Assembly (NCBI GenBank): GCA_016297325.1
Contig: JAEDGW010000044.1
Coordinates: 1-19,694 of the forward strand
DNA from: Coprococcus sp.
GTDB taxonomy: Bacteria > Bacillota > Clostridia > Lachnospirales > Lachnospiraceae
Direction of reading: 5' to 3'
DNA length: 19,694 nt
The translations under genes were made by a program, and so were the position numbers. Shown here one piece after another: positions 8,403 through 15,536 of this stretch (positions within the stretch are counted from its first letter, which is position 1; every line of letters begins with the position of its first letter). The notes under the pieces were generated by a model that saw only the letters and a list, made by a program, of their open reading frames with translations, did no database searches and was not told the DNA's origin.

Positions 8403-8466
8403 TACACCCGATGGGGTATAATTTTGCTGCTTATTGTAATTATTATACCCTATCGGGTGTATTTTT
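8403..8466 (+). terminator. Strong Rho-independent terminator after dpaB
   Basis: A 20-bp stem (8403-8422 with 8442-8461, one G-U pair) carries the complementary arms TACACCCGAT and ATCGGGTGTA and encloses a 19-nt loop. It is followed by TTTTTATTG and begins 6 nt after the dpaB stop codon. Confidence 0.93.
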
Positions 8467-8501
8467 ATTGACCGTTTTTGTGGGTACAGGAATAATATTT
8501 A

Positions 8502-8530
8502 TTGTGAGACAGGGAGTATCACGATATAAC
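8502..8530 (+). promoter_or_regulatory. Vegetative-type promoter of the GLUG/BspA surface-protein gene
   Basis: TTGTGA (8502-8507), a 17-nt spacer and TATAAC (8525-8530) resemble a SigA promoter. It lies between the dpaB terminator and the surface-protein start at 8575 and would give a leader of about 38 nt containing the GGAGG ribosome binding site (8564-8568). The presence of promoter, ribosome binding site and signal peptide suggests that expression is retained even though the frame downstream is broken. Confidence 0.55.
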
Positions 8531-8574
8531 TTTGGAGTATAAAGAATCAAAGTGAATAAATGTGGAGGAATTAT

Positions 8575-8760
8575 ATGAGAAAGGGAATACTATTTAAGAA
8601 GGGAATTATAATCGCGCTTGCAGCAGCAATGGCCACGGCATCTGCGCCAATTATGGTCATGAATGGCTGTATAAACTACGTGCGGAATATCCACAGATAT
8701 TACGGCATCTGCGCCAATTATGGTCATGAATGGCTGGGGAGTTCTTACAGCAAAAGCTGA
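8575..8760 (+). CDS. Signal-peptide fragment of the surface protein
   Basis: ATG 8575 was chosen for its GGAGG site at 8564-8568 (6-nt spacing); an earlier in-frame ATG at 8560 overlaps that site. The 61-residue product starts MRKGILFKKG, then a hydrophobic core (IIIALAAAMATASAPIMVM), a clear Sec signal. From base 8670 it reads through duplicated DNA in the wrong frame and stops at 8758-8760. As it stands, only a short peptide would be exported. With one 67-bp unit removed, the same start leads into the 8720-10570 frame and a likely signal-peptidase site near LTAKA-EE. Confidence 0.7.
   Translation: MRKGILFKKGIIIALAAAMATASAPIMVMNGCINYVRNIHRYYGICANYGHEWLGSSYSKS
8635..8736 (+). repeat. Perfect 35-bp direct repeat with 32-bp spacer inside the signal-peptide coding region
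   Basis: Copies at 8635-8669 and 8702-8736 are identical over 35 bp (beginning ACGGCATCTG, ending GAATGGCTG) and differ at the bases directly outside. The unit offset is 67 bp, not a multiple of three, so two copies shift the frame and one copy would keep it. The spacer (8670-8701) contains a small hairpin, AATATC-CACA-GATATT (8686-8701). The arrangement suits slipped-strand or recombination-mediated deletion and duplication. Confidence 0.95.
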
Positions 8761-10570
8761 AGAGACAGAGTCACACAATTATAACGCACAGGGCTTTTGT
8801 ACAGAATGCGATGCATACCAGCCGGCAACGCTTACGTCAGATAAGTATGACATCGATGGAGATGGCACCAAAGACAATGTGTATGAAATTTCAAACGCTG
8901 GTTGTCTGTATTGGTTTTCTGATAAAGTGCTCAATGACAACGATACATACGGAAATGTCAATGCAGTTCTTACAGATGATATTGTTGTAAATGAAAATGT
9001 CCTGAAATCAGATGGAACACTAAATGAAGGAACGTATAGAGACTGGATACCTATTGGCACATTTTATTACGGACAAAATCATGTACCGTTTGCTGCTCCA
9101 TACAGTGGCATATTTGACGGACAAGACCACACTATCAGCGGCTTGTATCTAAAAAAAGACGATGATCGGTCTATAGGTTTGTTCGGCTGTATTGAAGAGG
9201 GCAAGATTTACAATGTAAGTATTTCAGATTCATATTTCAGTGGTGCTACCGATGTTGGAGGTATATGCGGAAAGAGCCACCTTGGAACGGTCGTAAACTG
9301 CCATAATGCAGGCACCATCAATGGAACAATCGGTACTTCTCATTTGGATATTGGGGGGATATGTGGAAGTACTTACAGAGGAATAATTACTGACTGTGAT
9401 AATACAGGTGTGGTTAATGGTGATACTTATGTAGGCGGTATATGCGGTGATAGTACAAGCCCGATCACACGCTGTTATAACACCGGTAATGTGAGCGGCG
9501 TTTATAGAGTTGCCGGAATATGTGGAAATAGTGGTTCTGGCGGTTATGTCAGCAATATCACAAACTGCAGTAATTCAGGCGATATCCGTGGATCAGGAAC
9601 ATATATTGGAGGCATCTGTGGGGTTAATTTTAGCGGAATATCATACTGCAACAGTACGGGTACGGTTGCCGGAAGTGGTGATAATATTGGAGGTATATGC
9701 GGAGAAGATAATGATGGCAAGGGTGACATCACAAACTGCTATTATGACAGTTCCGTTTATACCGGGGATTCGATCGGCGATAAGTATGCATATGGTGATA
9801 TTACCGGAAAATATGAAAATGTAGAGGGTAAAACAACAGAACAATATAAGAGCGGTGAGGTCGCATATCTTTTACAGGACGGTCAGACAGAAGAAGTCTG
9901 GGGACAGACAGTCGGAACAGACACATATCCTGTATTACACGGCGCAAAGGTGTATAAAAACAATGTATATTCCCGTTGTAACGATTTGTCGGATGTTGTA
10001 TCTGTGATATATAACAACGACGATAAACCGGTATACGGAGATCATGATTTTGTATACGGAGAATGCATTTATTGTGAAGAAAAAGCTGCTGCAACTGTCA
10101 CGATTAACGAAACTACCACTTATTATCAATCTCTACAGGATGCGATTGATTATGCTGAAAAGATGCCTGGATCTGTTGTCACTGCAGTGAATGATATGAA
10201 TGACGGAAGACTCAATGTAGATAGTTCTGAAGCAGATTTCACCATTGATATTAATGGGTATGATTTTTCAAGCGGAATTGCCATTAAAGAAGGAAAAATA
10301 ACAATAACAGATTCACGAACAGGTGGCGACATCGTGGATGAAATTGAAATATATGATAATGCAACAGTAACAATTGGAGATGTTAAGATTTCAGGTGACA
10401 TACTTTCATTTGGTAATCTGGTTTTAAATGGAGGAGATTTACATTATATAAGCTTGATCTTATGGCTGATATACGTGATAACAAGCTTAAAGCTACAGCG
10501 TTGCTTAACGATAGGATTAAAGTTGAATTTGAAAAAAATGAGGCTTTTTCTTACTCCGGAAATGAATTAA
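8720..10570 (+). CDS. Middle part of the surface protein: GLUG repeats and beta-helix-like segment
   Basis: The frame opens at ATG 8720 inside the second 35-bp repeat, with no ribosome binding site, so independent translation is doubtful. After GVLTAKAEETE (the end of the displaced signal peptide) come a CxxC motif (FCTECDAY), a segment with IFDGQDHTISGLYL that commonly precedes GLUG repeats, and a GLUG array (9168-9756). A second CxxC (GECIYCEE) follows, then a repetitive beta-rich stretch (TINETTTYYQSLQDAIDYAE ... ITITDSRTGGDIVD ... VTIGDVKISGDI) like the rungs of a right-handed beta-helix. After about 10450 the translation (ILWLIYVITSLKLQR...) loses this character, marking the second frame break; the stop at 10568-10570 is out of the ancestral frame. 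Confidence 0.75.
   Translation: MVMNGWGVLTAKAEETESHNYNAQGFCTECDAYQPATLTSDKYDIDGDGTKDNVYEISNAGCLYWFSDKVLNDNDTYGNVNAVLTDDIVVNENVLKSDGTLNEGTYRDWIPIGTFYYGQNHVPFAAPYSGIFDGQDHTISGLYLKKDDDRSIGLFGCIEEGKIYNVSISDSYFSGATDVGGICGKSHLGTVVNCHNAGTINGTIGTSHLDIGGICGSTYRGIITDCDNTGVVNGDTYVGGICGDSTSPITRCYNTGNVSGVYRVAGICGNSGSGGYVSNITNCSNSGDIRGSGTYIGGICGVNFSGISYCNSTGTVAGSGDNIGGICGEDNDGKGDITNCYYDSSVYTGDSIGDKYAYGDITGKYENVEGKTTEQYKSGEVAYLLQDGQTEEVWGQTVGTDTYPVLHGAKVYKNNVYSRCNDLSDVVSVIYNNDDKPVYGDHDFVYGECIYCEEKAAATVTINETTTYYQSLQDAIDYAEKMPGSVVTAVNDMNDGRLNVDSSEADFTIDINGYDFSSGIAIKEGKITITDSRTGGDIVDEIEIYDNATVTIGDVKISGDILSFGNLVLNGGDLHYISLILWLIYVITSLKLQRCLTIGLKLNLKKMRLFLTPEMN
9168..9756 (+). repeat. GLUG-motif repeat array
   Basis: About seven units of roughly 25-30 residues each contain a Gly-rich core: GLFGCIE, then VGGICGKS, IGGICGST, VGGICGDS, VAGICGNS, IGGICGVN and IGGICGED. 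Each core is followed by a ...I-x-x-C-x-N-(T/S)-G-x-(V/I)-x-G turn. This matches the GLUG motif seen in secreted and surface proteins of gut Firmicutes and Bacteroidetes, predicted to form a beta-helix or solenoid. The conserved Cys at both the core and the turn is notable for an exported protein. Confidence 0.8.
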
Positions 10571-12654
10571 GACCGTCTGTAAATGTATATTATAACAGAC
10601 ATAGGTTTGATCCTATTCAGATGAACGAGGGAAGCGATTACACATTAAGCTATGCCGACAACACTAATGCTGGAACGGCAACTATAACTTTAACTGGAAT
10701 TGGGAACTTCTCAGGAACAAAGGATGTCACATTTACTATCGAGCCAAAGAAGATCGACAGCCCAACATTTAGTAGACTTAAGTCTGAGTACACATACACT
10801 GGACAGGCGATCGAGCCTGAGTTTACCCTCATGGACGGTGATACAGTCATTCCGTCAAGCGAGTATGAAGTCATATACAGCGATAACACAGAAGTTGGAA
10901 CAGCTACAGTAACCATCAAAGATGCCTCCGGCGGAAACTATGAAGTGAATTGTAAGGCTGAATTCGATATAGTTAAAATTGATACAGTTATAAATGAACT
11001 TCCAGTGGCAGATGCTGTAAGCTATGATCCAAATAAAACTTTAGGAGCTATAAACCTTTCTGGTGGAAATGTACTTGATTCTTTAGGAAAAAACGTACCT
11101 GGAAGCTGGAGCTGGGCAGATACCTCTGTAGTACCGACAGTGGATAATTCCGGTTACGAAGTTGTATTTACCCCGGATGACCAGGAACATTACAATTCGG
11201 TCAAGGGAACTATTAAGTTAAATGTTGCAAAGGCGGATATCAAGATATTTGAGTTGCCAGTGGCCGGCGGAATAACATATGGTGACGATCTTGCAAAGTC
11301 TGTTATAGTAGGAGGACTTGCGTTATTAGATGGAGGTATTGAGATTGTAGTTTCTGGAACATTCTCATGGAAAGACGATTCTATAAAGCCGTTTGCATCC
11401 GACAGTGACAAGACTTTGTACACAATCGTATTTACTCCGTATGACACTGTGAATTACAACACAGCAGAAGCTGAGATCACGGTAAATGTGAGCAGGGCTG
11501 CCATGCCAAATCTTGTGATGAATGTTGATAATTCATATAAGACAGTTGGAAGTATCGCTCTTCCAGGAGACTGGACATGGTATGATAAGCATGCAGAGAC
11601 AGTGATAAAGGCAGGTGAATCAGTGGAAGCAATCGCTGTATATGTTGGCGATGACAAGGAAAATTATGACAGCACAGAGCTTAAGATAACCATCTACAGA
11701 GCTGCATGTTCAGAGGGCAAAACTGTTAAGTATACACTAAAGGGAGAGAAGGCTCCAACCTGTACAAAGGCTGGAACTGGACATACAGAGTGCTCGATCT
11801 GCGGCGATATCATGAGAACAAATGTATCTGTACAGCCCCTTGGACACACATGGAATTCCGGCAGGGTAACAAAGAAACCTACATATACAGCGGCCGGTGT
11901 AATGACATACACATGTACAGTGTGCAAGTCTACGAAAACTGGAAGTATTGCAAAGCTTGCAACAACAGATATAAGCAAGAAGACAAGCAAGATCACGGTT
12001 TCCGGAATAGAAAGCAAGATCTACAACGGAAAGACACACACACAGAAGTCGCTTGTTGTCAAGGCTGGAACAAAGACCCTTAAGCTTGGTACTGATTATA
12101 CAGTCACCTACAGCAATAACAAAGCGGTGGGTAAGGCAACCATGGTAATACGTGGTAAGAATGCATACTCAGGTAAGATAACAAGGACATTTGCCATAAA
12201 CAAAGCAGCAAAGGGCAAGACATACACAGTAGGTAAATTCAAGTACACGATAACAGACGCCAGAACGAATGGGCTGGGAACTGTATCACTTGCAGGAACG
12301 ACCTATACCAGATCTGACAAGAAATTTACATCTGTGACGATAGGAGACACAGTTACAATAGGCGATGTCAGATTTAAGATAACATCTGTCGGTGCAAACG
12401 CATTCAGCAGATATACGGTGCTTAAGAATGTGACAATAGGCAAGAATGTGACAAGCATAGGTGCGAACGCATTTTTATCATGTAAGAATCTAAGAACTGT
12501 AAATATCAAATCGACAAAGCTTACAAAAGTCTGCACAAAGGCTTTCTATGGCACATACAGCAAGATTACATTTGTCCTGCCAAAGGGAAAAGCAGCTTCA
12601 TACAAGAAGCTCATAAAGAACGGCAGTCCTTCTGCAAGTGCAATCTATAAATAA
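10462..12654 (+). CDS. C-terminal part of the surface protein: Ig-like repeats, CxxC modules and BspA-type LRR
   Basis: The frame is open from 10417, and the first ATG is at 10462 with no ribosome binding site, so this is best read as a continuation of the preceding fragment. Ig-like repeats with the (D)YTLSYADNTNAGTATITLTG pattern occur at about residues 50-180, and a late copy (TYSNNKAVGKATMVIRGKNAYSGK) near 560. Between them are beta-domains ending in VFTP-D-x-x-x-YN (around residues 235 and 325). A double CxxC segment (CSICGDI, CTVCKST, about 447-490) resembles the small ribbon modules common in clostridial surface proteins. The C-terminus (from about 655) has BspA-type LRR units (ITSVGANAFSRYTVLKNVTIG, TSIGANAFLSCKNLRTV, TKVCTKAFYGT). 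No sortase motif or transmembrane anchor is present at the end. Confidence 0.8.
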   Translation: MADIRDNKLKATALLNDRIKVEFEKNEAFSYSGNELRPSVNVYYNRHRFDPIQMNEGSDYTLSYADNTNAGTATITLTGIGNFSGTKDVTFTIEPKKIDSPTFSRLKSEYTYTGQAIEPEFTLMDGDTVIPSSEYEVIYSDNTEVGTATVTIKDASGGNYEVNCKAEFDIVKIDTVINELPVADAVSYDPNKTLGAINLSGGNVLDSLGKNVPGSWSWADTSVVPTVDNSGYEVVFTPDDQEHYNSVKGTIKLNVAKADIKIFELPVAGGITYGDDLAKSVIVGGLALLDGGIEIVVSGTFSWKDDSIKPFASDSDKTLYTIVFTPYDTVNYNTAEAEITVNVSRAAMPNLVMNVDNSYKTVGSIALPGDWTWYDKHAETVIKAGESVEAIAVYVGDDKENYDSTELKITIYRAACSEGKTVKYTLKGEKAPTCTKAGTGHTECSICGDIMRTNVSVQPLGHTWNSGRVTKKPTYTAAGVMTYTCTVCKSTKTGSIAKLATTDISKKTSKITVSGIESKIYNGKTHTQKSLVVKAGTKTLKLGTDYTVTYSNNKAVGKATMVIRGKNAYSGKITRTFAINKAAKGKTYTVGKFKYTITDARTNGLGTVSLAGTTYTRSDKKFTSVTIGDTVTIGDVRFKITSVGANAFSRYTVLKNVTIGKNVTSIGANAFLSCKNLRTVNIKSTKLTKVCTKAFYGTYSKITFVLPKGKAASYKKLIKNGSPSASAIYK

Positions 12655-12682
12655 GAAATACATATAATATATGCATAAAAAT

Positions 12683-12760
12683 AAGACTTTCAGAGCTCAT
12701 ATGCATGCAGCGTATCCGCCACTTTCGATACGCTGCATACATAAGGCTGAAAGTCTTTTT
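12683..12760. terminator. Two-tier bidirectional terminator between convergent genes
   Basis: The outer stem AAGACTTTCAG (12683-12693) pairs with CTGAAAGTCTT (12747-12757). The inner stem ATGCAGCGTATC (12705-12716) pairs with GATACGCTGCAT (12727-12738). A T run follows on the plus strand (12756-12760), and the minus strand continues into TTATTTTTATG, so it can end both the surface-protein transcript and asnB. The asnB stop codon (12759-12761) touches the stem. Confidence 0.88.
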
Positions 12761-14615
12761 ATATGTCAAGAATAATGTTATATTTCCTCAGCCAGTAATC
12801 TACCTGAAGGAGATATGCCATCATCTGAGGCCCTGCCATGAGCTGGCCGAACCATGGCTTGCCGTAATCCTTTGGCGCAGTGATGAATCCCTTGACATAT
12901 TCTTTATCTATAAGTGAGAGCAGAGGACTTTGTGAGTCGTCTATGACATTCTGAAGTCTACGTGCCAGCTCATTTTCATAGTGTGGATCATATGACTTGG
13001 GATATGGACTTTTCTTTCTGTACATGATCTCATGTGGTACATAGTCCCGCATTGCTTCACGCAGCAGTTTTTTCTCACAGCCCTCGGAATATTTGTATTC
13101 CCATGGAACGTTGAATACGTAATCAACAATCCGTCTATCGGCAAATGGTACTCTGGCCTCTAAACCGCTTGCCATGCTTGTTCTGTCCATCCTGTCAAGC
13201 AGTGTCTGCATGAACATGCGTATATTGAGATACGATATCTGGCGGCGTCGCTTTTCGGTATCAGATTCTTCCGGCAGGAGGTTTATCTCCGACAGAAGTG
13301 AATTGTACAGATTGGACACATATCCGGGAATATCAAGGAGATCCTTAAGTTCGGGTGAGAGAACAGACAGTCTTGGAGTGAGATCCCGCATCCAAGGAAA
13401 TGTATCTGCTGATAAAAGCTCCTCCCTGTAGAACCATGGATAGCCGCCAAATATTTCATCTGCACATTCACCAGTGAGTACAACCTTGTATTCATTTGCC
13501 ACAAGAGAACAGAAGTATAGAAGAGATGAGTCCACATCCGCCATGGTCGGCATATCACGCGATTCTACTGATGCATACAGGTAGTCTGCCAGGTCGCTGT
13601 AATTGCATGTGAGATATGTGTGCTCTGAACCTATATGTGAGATCATCATGTCTACATATGGGCGATCCTGCTCAGGCTGGAATGCATTTGACTTAAAGTA
13701 TATAGAATTGTCCTTGAAGTCAAATGAAAATGTATGAAGTTTTTTCCCCTGCCTTCCAAGTTCGGCAGCACACACACTGCTGACTATTGATGAATCAATG
13801 CCGCCTGACAGAAATGTGCACACAGGAACATCTGATACGATCTGTTTTTCTATGCTGTCTTTCGCAAGATATCGAACTTTTTCCACCGTGTCTTCATAGC
13901 TGTCCGTGTGTGGTGCGCTTGTGATGCGGTAGTATGTGAAATCCATCATGCCATACTCCGAAAATTTCATAAAATGTCCAGGTTTCACTTCGTCTATGTT
14001 CTTGAACACACCGCAGCCGGGAGTTTTGGACGGTCCAATTCCAAACACTTCACACAGGCCTTTTGCATCTATGACAGGCCTTATACCCGGATAGCAGTAA
14101 AGGCCCTTGATCTCCGAGGCGAAAACCAGAGTTTTATCATCTGTGACTGAATAGTAAAGAGGTTTTACCCCGAAATGGTCTCTGTACATATATATTGTCT
14201 GTATATGCTCATCATATATCGCAAATGCAAATATACCGTTCAATCTATGTACAAAGTCAGGGCCATAATGCAGAAAGCAGTTGAGTATGACCTCTGTATC
14301 CGATGTCGTGTCAAATGTATATCCAAGGGTAAGCAGCTCAGACTTAAGCTCCTTTGTGTTGTAGATTTCTCCGTTATAGACTATATATACAGCATTTTCA
14401 CCGATTGTTTTTTTCATAGGCTGTTCGCCCCTTGCCACGTCACGTATGGATAGTCTGGTGTGAGCAAGCCCGCAGTGGGATGATAGCACTTTATTCTGTG
14501 CATCCGGCCCTCTGTGAGCAAGAGCCTTGTTCATGTCATTTAATATGTATGAGTATCGTTCATGTTCGGTATTGAAATCCTTGCTGGAGTTGTAGAATCC
14601 TGCGATGGAGCACAT
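12759..14615 (-). CDS. asnB: Asparagine synthetase B, glutamine-hydrolysing
   Basis: The enzyme makes asparagine from aspartate, glutamine and ATP. The 618-residue protein begins MCSIAGF, so Cys2 is the N-terminal nucleophile of the class II glutaminase domain after Met removal. HRGPDA (34-39), HTRLSI (52-57), YNGEIYN (80-86) and SDTEVIL (105-111) line that site. The synthetase domain has the ATP pyrophosphatase loop SGGIDSS (270-276), a later LTGECADEIFGGYPWFY and a C-terminal EARVPFADRRIVDY segment, all typical of AsnB. Length and motif order match the Bacillus AsnB/AsnO group. GAGG lies about 8 nt before the start. It stands alone on the minus strand. Related amidotransferases that modify cell-wall precursors (e.g. 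LtsA types) share this fold, so substrate is assigned by similarity only. Confidence 0.94.
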   Translation of the reverse strand: MCSIAGFYNSSKDFNTEHERYSYILNDMNKALAHRGPDAQNKVLSSHCGLAHTRLSIRDVARGEQPMKKTIGENAVYIVYNGEIYNTKELKSELLTLGYTFDTTSDTEVILNCFLHYGPDFVHRLNGIFAFAIYDEHIQTIYMYRDHFGVKPLYYSVTDDKTLVFASEIKGLYCYPGIRPVIDAKGLCEVFGIGPSKTPGCGVFKNIDEVKPGHFMKFSEYGMMDFTYYRITSAPHTDSYEDTVEKVRYLAKDSIEKQIVSDVPVCTFLSGGIDSSIVSSVCAAELGRQGKKLHTFSFDFKDNSIYFKSNAFQPEQDRPYVDMMISHIGSEHTYLTCNYSDLADYLYASVESRDMPTMADVDSSLLYFCSLVANEYKVVLTGECADEIFGGYPWFYREELLSADTFPWMRDLTPRLSVLSPELKDLLDIPGYVSNLYNSLLSEINLLPEESDTEKRRRQISYLNIRMFMQTLLDRMDRTSMASGLEARVPFADRRIVDYVFNVPWEYKYSEGCEKKLLREAMRDYVPHEIMYRKKSPYPKSYDPHYENELARRLQNVIDDSQSPLLSLIDKEYVKGFITAPKDYGKPWFGQLMAGPQMMAYLLQVDYWLRKYNIILDI

Positions 14616-14646
14616 ATTGTTACCTCGTTATATTGGTATCTATATT

Positions 14647-14674
14647 ATTATACTTTGGGATGATATATATAGAA
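14647..14674 (-). promoter_or_regulatory. Possible asnB promoter
   Basis: On the minus strand TATAAT (complement of 14647-14652) lies 32 nt before the asnB start. The expected -35 region reads TTCTAT (complement of 14669-14674, 16-nt spacer), only a partial match to TTGACA. It is back to back with the plus-strand promoter at 14693. Confidence 0.35.
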
Positions 14675-14692
14675 CTTTGTTATAAGAAGTTG

Positions 14693-14721
14693 TTGTGAAA
14701 TATAGAAATAGCAGATATAAT
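14693..14721 (+). promoter_or_regulatory. Vegetative-type promoter before the nuclease remnant
   Basis: TTGTGA (14693-14698), a 17-nt spacer and a perfect TATAAT (14716-14721) form a good SigA promoter. It points at an AGGAGG site (14774-14779) and the ATG at 14789, the start of the broken nuclease gene. Confidence 0.6.
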
Positions 14722-14788
14722 TTATATATGGATTTATATGTAAGACTGATATTGCGCTTGGAGAGGCACATACAGGAGGACATATAAA

Positions 14789-15327
14789 ATGAAGATACTG
14801 AAAGATAAAACAATAAATTAAAGAAGAGCTATGTAATATTTATATGTGATTATGATGAATTTGGTATTGGTCGTCACATATATACTTTTGAGAACACATG
14901 TATTCAGGAACCGACACTTAAGCTTAATGATAATACTGTAAAAATTATGCTTAACACAAAAGGTACTATGGATGATGTGAACGATGAAGTAAAAGAGTTG
15001 CTTCATTATATAGGTGGTGACAGTCCTAAAAGCGATTTAACCAAAATGCTTGATGAAGAAGTTGACAGCGTTAAAAGCAATAAGAAATGGAGGCGTGAAT
15101 TTATGACATTGTTAATGAGAGATAATGAAAACAAACTGTTAGGCAAATATATGCTGCTGATTGATCGAGTAAAAAATTTGGATATAAATGATGCCAAGAT
15201 TGCAGCCAAAATTTTAGGAATAACAGAACAACAAATATATGAAATAAAGGACTACATAGCGGAACATCCTGAGATGGATGAGGTTGATCTTGCTGAACAT
15301 ATAGCATATTGGCTTGATCTGGACTGA
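14789..15327 (+). pseudogene. Remnant of a PD-(D/E)XK nuclease family transposase (PDDEXK_2/Rpn-like)
   Basis: A promoter, an AGGAGG site and ATG 14789 lead into only MKILKDKTIN before a TAA at 14819. In another frame, open from 14809, follows SYVIFICDYDEFGIGRHIYT, then FENTCIQE...KIMLNTKGTMDD, then KKWRREFMTLLMRDNENK, and the frame ends at 15327. These segments match, from memory of the family, the second half of PD-(D/E)XK 'transposase-family' proteins (IFICxxDxFGxxxxxYTF, LNTKG, WRREYMTLLMRD). The N-terminal region with the catalytic core is gone, so an internal deletion plus frame change is inferred. An intact 126-residue frame from ATG 14947 survives but has no good ribosome binding site. 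Rpn-family members are linked to recombination-promoting nuclease activity. Confidence 0.75.
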
Positions 15328-15354
15328 TAATTTAAAGATATTTGTATGTAAAGT

Positions 15355-15389
15355 AAAGTGCATGAACCACTGATTCATGCACTTTATTT
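15355..15389. terminator. Terminator after the nuclease remnant
   Basis: A perfect 12-bp stem (AAAGTGCATGAA, 15355-15366, with TTCATGCACTTT, 15374-15385) with a 7-nt loop is followed by ATTTG. It lies 28 nt after the remnant's stop. The symmetric A/T flanks could also serve the minus strand, although no minus-strand gene needs it here. Confidence 0.8.
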
Positions 15390-15536
15390 GTTATATCACA
15401 CCACAGGTATAATGCAGAATAAAGCATGCGTTGATATAATTGAATACACTGTCATGTTATGATTATTGCAACAATTGAGCTTGGAGATGATAACAGATAT
15501 ATACTTATTAAACAATATAGAAAGAGGAAATCTACC

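Larger units (their letters stand above)
8575..12654 (+). pseudogene. Large secreted GLUG/Ig-like/BspA-LRR surface protein, frame broken twice
   Basis: Three consecutive open frames read as pieces of one ~1340-residue exported protein: signal peptide, GLUG repeats, beta-helix-like segment, Ig-like repeats, CxxC modules, and a C-terminal BspA-type leucine-rich repeat. The first break is a 67-bp direct-repeat duplication at 8635-8736. Removing one unit joins MATASAPIMVMNG to WGVLTAKAEETES in a single frame and gives a complete signal peptide. The second break lies between about 10417 and 10480, where the frame moves back by one base; no convincing slippery heptamer is present there. The codon and residue style of all three pieces is alike, supporting one ancestral gene. 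It may be a true pseudogene, a phase-variable gene caught in the off state, or (for one break) a sequencing error. Confidence 0.75.

Noticed and set aside
10417..10570. Programmed -1 ribosomal frameshift joining the two halves of the surface protein
   Set aside because: No X-XXY-YYZ heptamer and no obvious stimulatory hairpin were seen in the overlap, and the gene already carries another lesion. A mutation or sequencing error is simpler.
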